Source: an uncultured Desulfobacterales bacterium
GTDB taxonomy: Bacteria; Desulfobacterota; Desulfobulbia; Desulfobulbales; Desulfocapsaceae
Length of the DNA: 64,000 bases
Assembly (NCBI GenBank): GCA_937915545.1
Contig: CALGIJ010000016.1
Location: 10,657-74,656, forward strand
Reading direction: 5' to 3'
Below the pieces are notes generated by a model. The model was not told where the DNA came from, ran no database searches, and saw only the letters and a list, made by a program, of their open reading frames with translations. Both the position numbers and the translations under genes were made by a program. This document shows, piece after piece, positions 63,951 through 64,000 of the stretch; the stretch's first letter is position 1, and each line of letters begins with the position of its first letter.

Positions 63951-64000
63951 GGTTCCTTGAATAATTCCAGCAGATAACTTGCAAGAAATTTTCGAAATAT
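63951..64000. other. Right edge after IS
   Basis: Fifty AT-rich bases with no recognisable gene; presumably island DNA interrupted by the IS. Confidence 0.4.

Larger units (their letters stand above)
57455..64000. mobile_element. Genomic island integrated at tRNA-Met (right end beyond window)
   Basis: A tyrosine integrase gene lies just downstream of the tRNA and reads away from it, the classic layout for tRNA-site integration. Genes from here on have visibly lower GC and different codon use. I found no second copy of the tRNA 3' end in the window, so the distal attachment site is not included. Confidence 0.7.

Noticed and set aside
57455..64000. Second copy of the tRNA-Met 3' end as distal attachment site
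   Set aside because: No matching stretch (GTTCAAGTCCCTGCATCGCC) found; the end must lie outside the window.

Overview
The window is GC-rich DNA from a strict or facultative anaerobe, most likely a sulfate-reducing deltaproteobacterium (Desulfobacterota, possibly near Desulfobulbales). I infer this from the hgcAB mercury-methylation pair, a tungstate importer with its own HTH/binding-protein regulator, rubrerythrin and ferritin, many hybrid histidine kinases, two sigma-54-type promoters and a cytidylate-kinase-like protein. No rRNA or other taxonomic marker is present, so the assignment is tentative.

Layout. 0.3-6.2 kb: signalling genes (single-domain receiver, universal stress protein, HD-GYP regulator, hybrid kinase with a fused PhnD-like sensor). 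6.3-11.5 kb: small accessory genes: a degenerate cytidylate-kinase-like protein, two convergent zinc-ribbon membrane paralogues, a Fur/PerR-type regulator with a palindromic promoter, a nitroreductase and a radical SAM protein. 11.6-22.4 kb: metabolism (alaC, rlmI, rubrerythrin, acyl-CoA ligase with a MetE-like barrel protein, and a tdh-kbl-pirin operon). 22.7-26.9 kb: lipoprotein, NtrB/NtrC-like pair and a DUF169 protein. 26.9-29.6 kb: a metC-like, hgcA, hgcB operon. 29.9-39.0 kb: a 1070-residue unknown membrane protein, ferritin, LOG protein, hydrolases and an amidohydrolase. 39.2-41.1 kb: glnB-amtB behind a textbook sigma-54 promoter. 41.2-47.5 kb: thiolase, esterase, tungstate regulator and tupABC. 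47.5-57.2 kb: a second stress protein, an MBOAT/SGNH acyl-transfer pair, a protein with diadenylate-cyclase motifs, an AI-2E-type permease, ilvE and groES-groEL. 57.38 kb: tRNA-Met(CAT). Immediately after it begins an integrated island with lower GC: tyrosine integrase, a PhnD-like binding protein coupled to a hybrid kinase, and an IS3-type element that reaches almost to the window end.

The most notable observation is in hgcA. The longest uninterrupted frame starts at a GTG (28208) and lacks the expected N-terminal segment. The same frame continues upstream through a single TGA to an ATG at 28382 with a good Shine-Dalgarno. Directly after the TGA is a 7-bp perfect hairpin whose CGGUC loop lies 18 nt downstream, which fits a bacterial SECIS element. 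I therefore propose that this HgcA carries a Cys-Sec pair near its N-terminus. HgcB in the same operon ends in Cys-Gly-Cys rather than adjacent cysteines.

Other points of interest are a perfect 13-bp hairpin just upstream of the ferritin ribosome-binding site, an intrinsic-terminator-like structure 21 nt upstream of a stress-protein start, two architectures of PhnD-sensor kinase (fused in the core genome, split in the island), and a 22-bp perfect hairpin inside the IS transposase gene. No CRISPR array, rRNA or recognisable riboswitch was seen.
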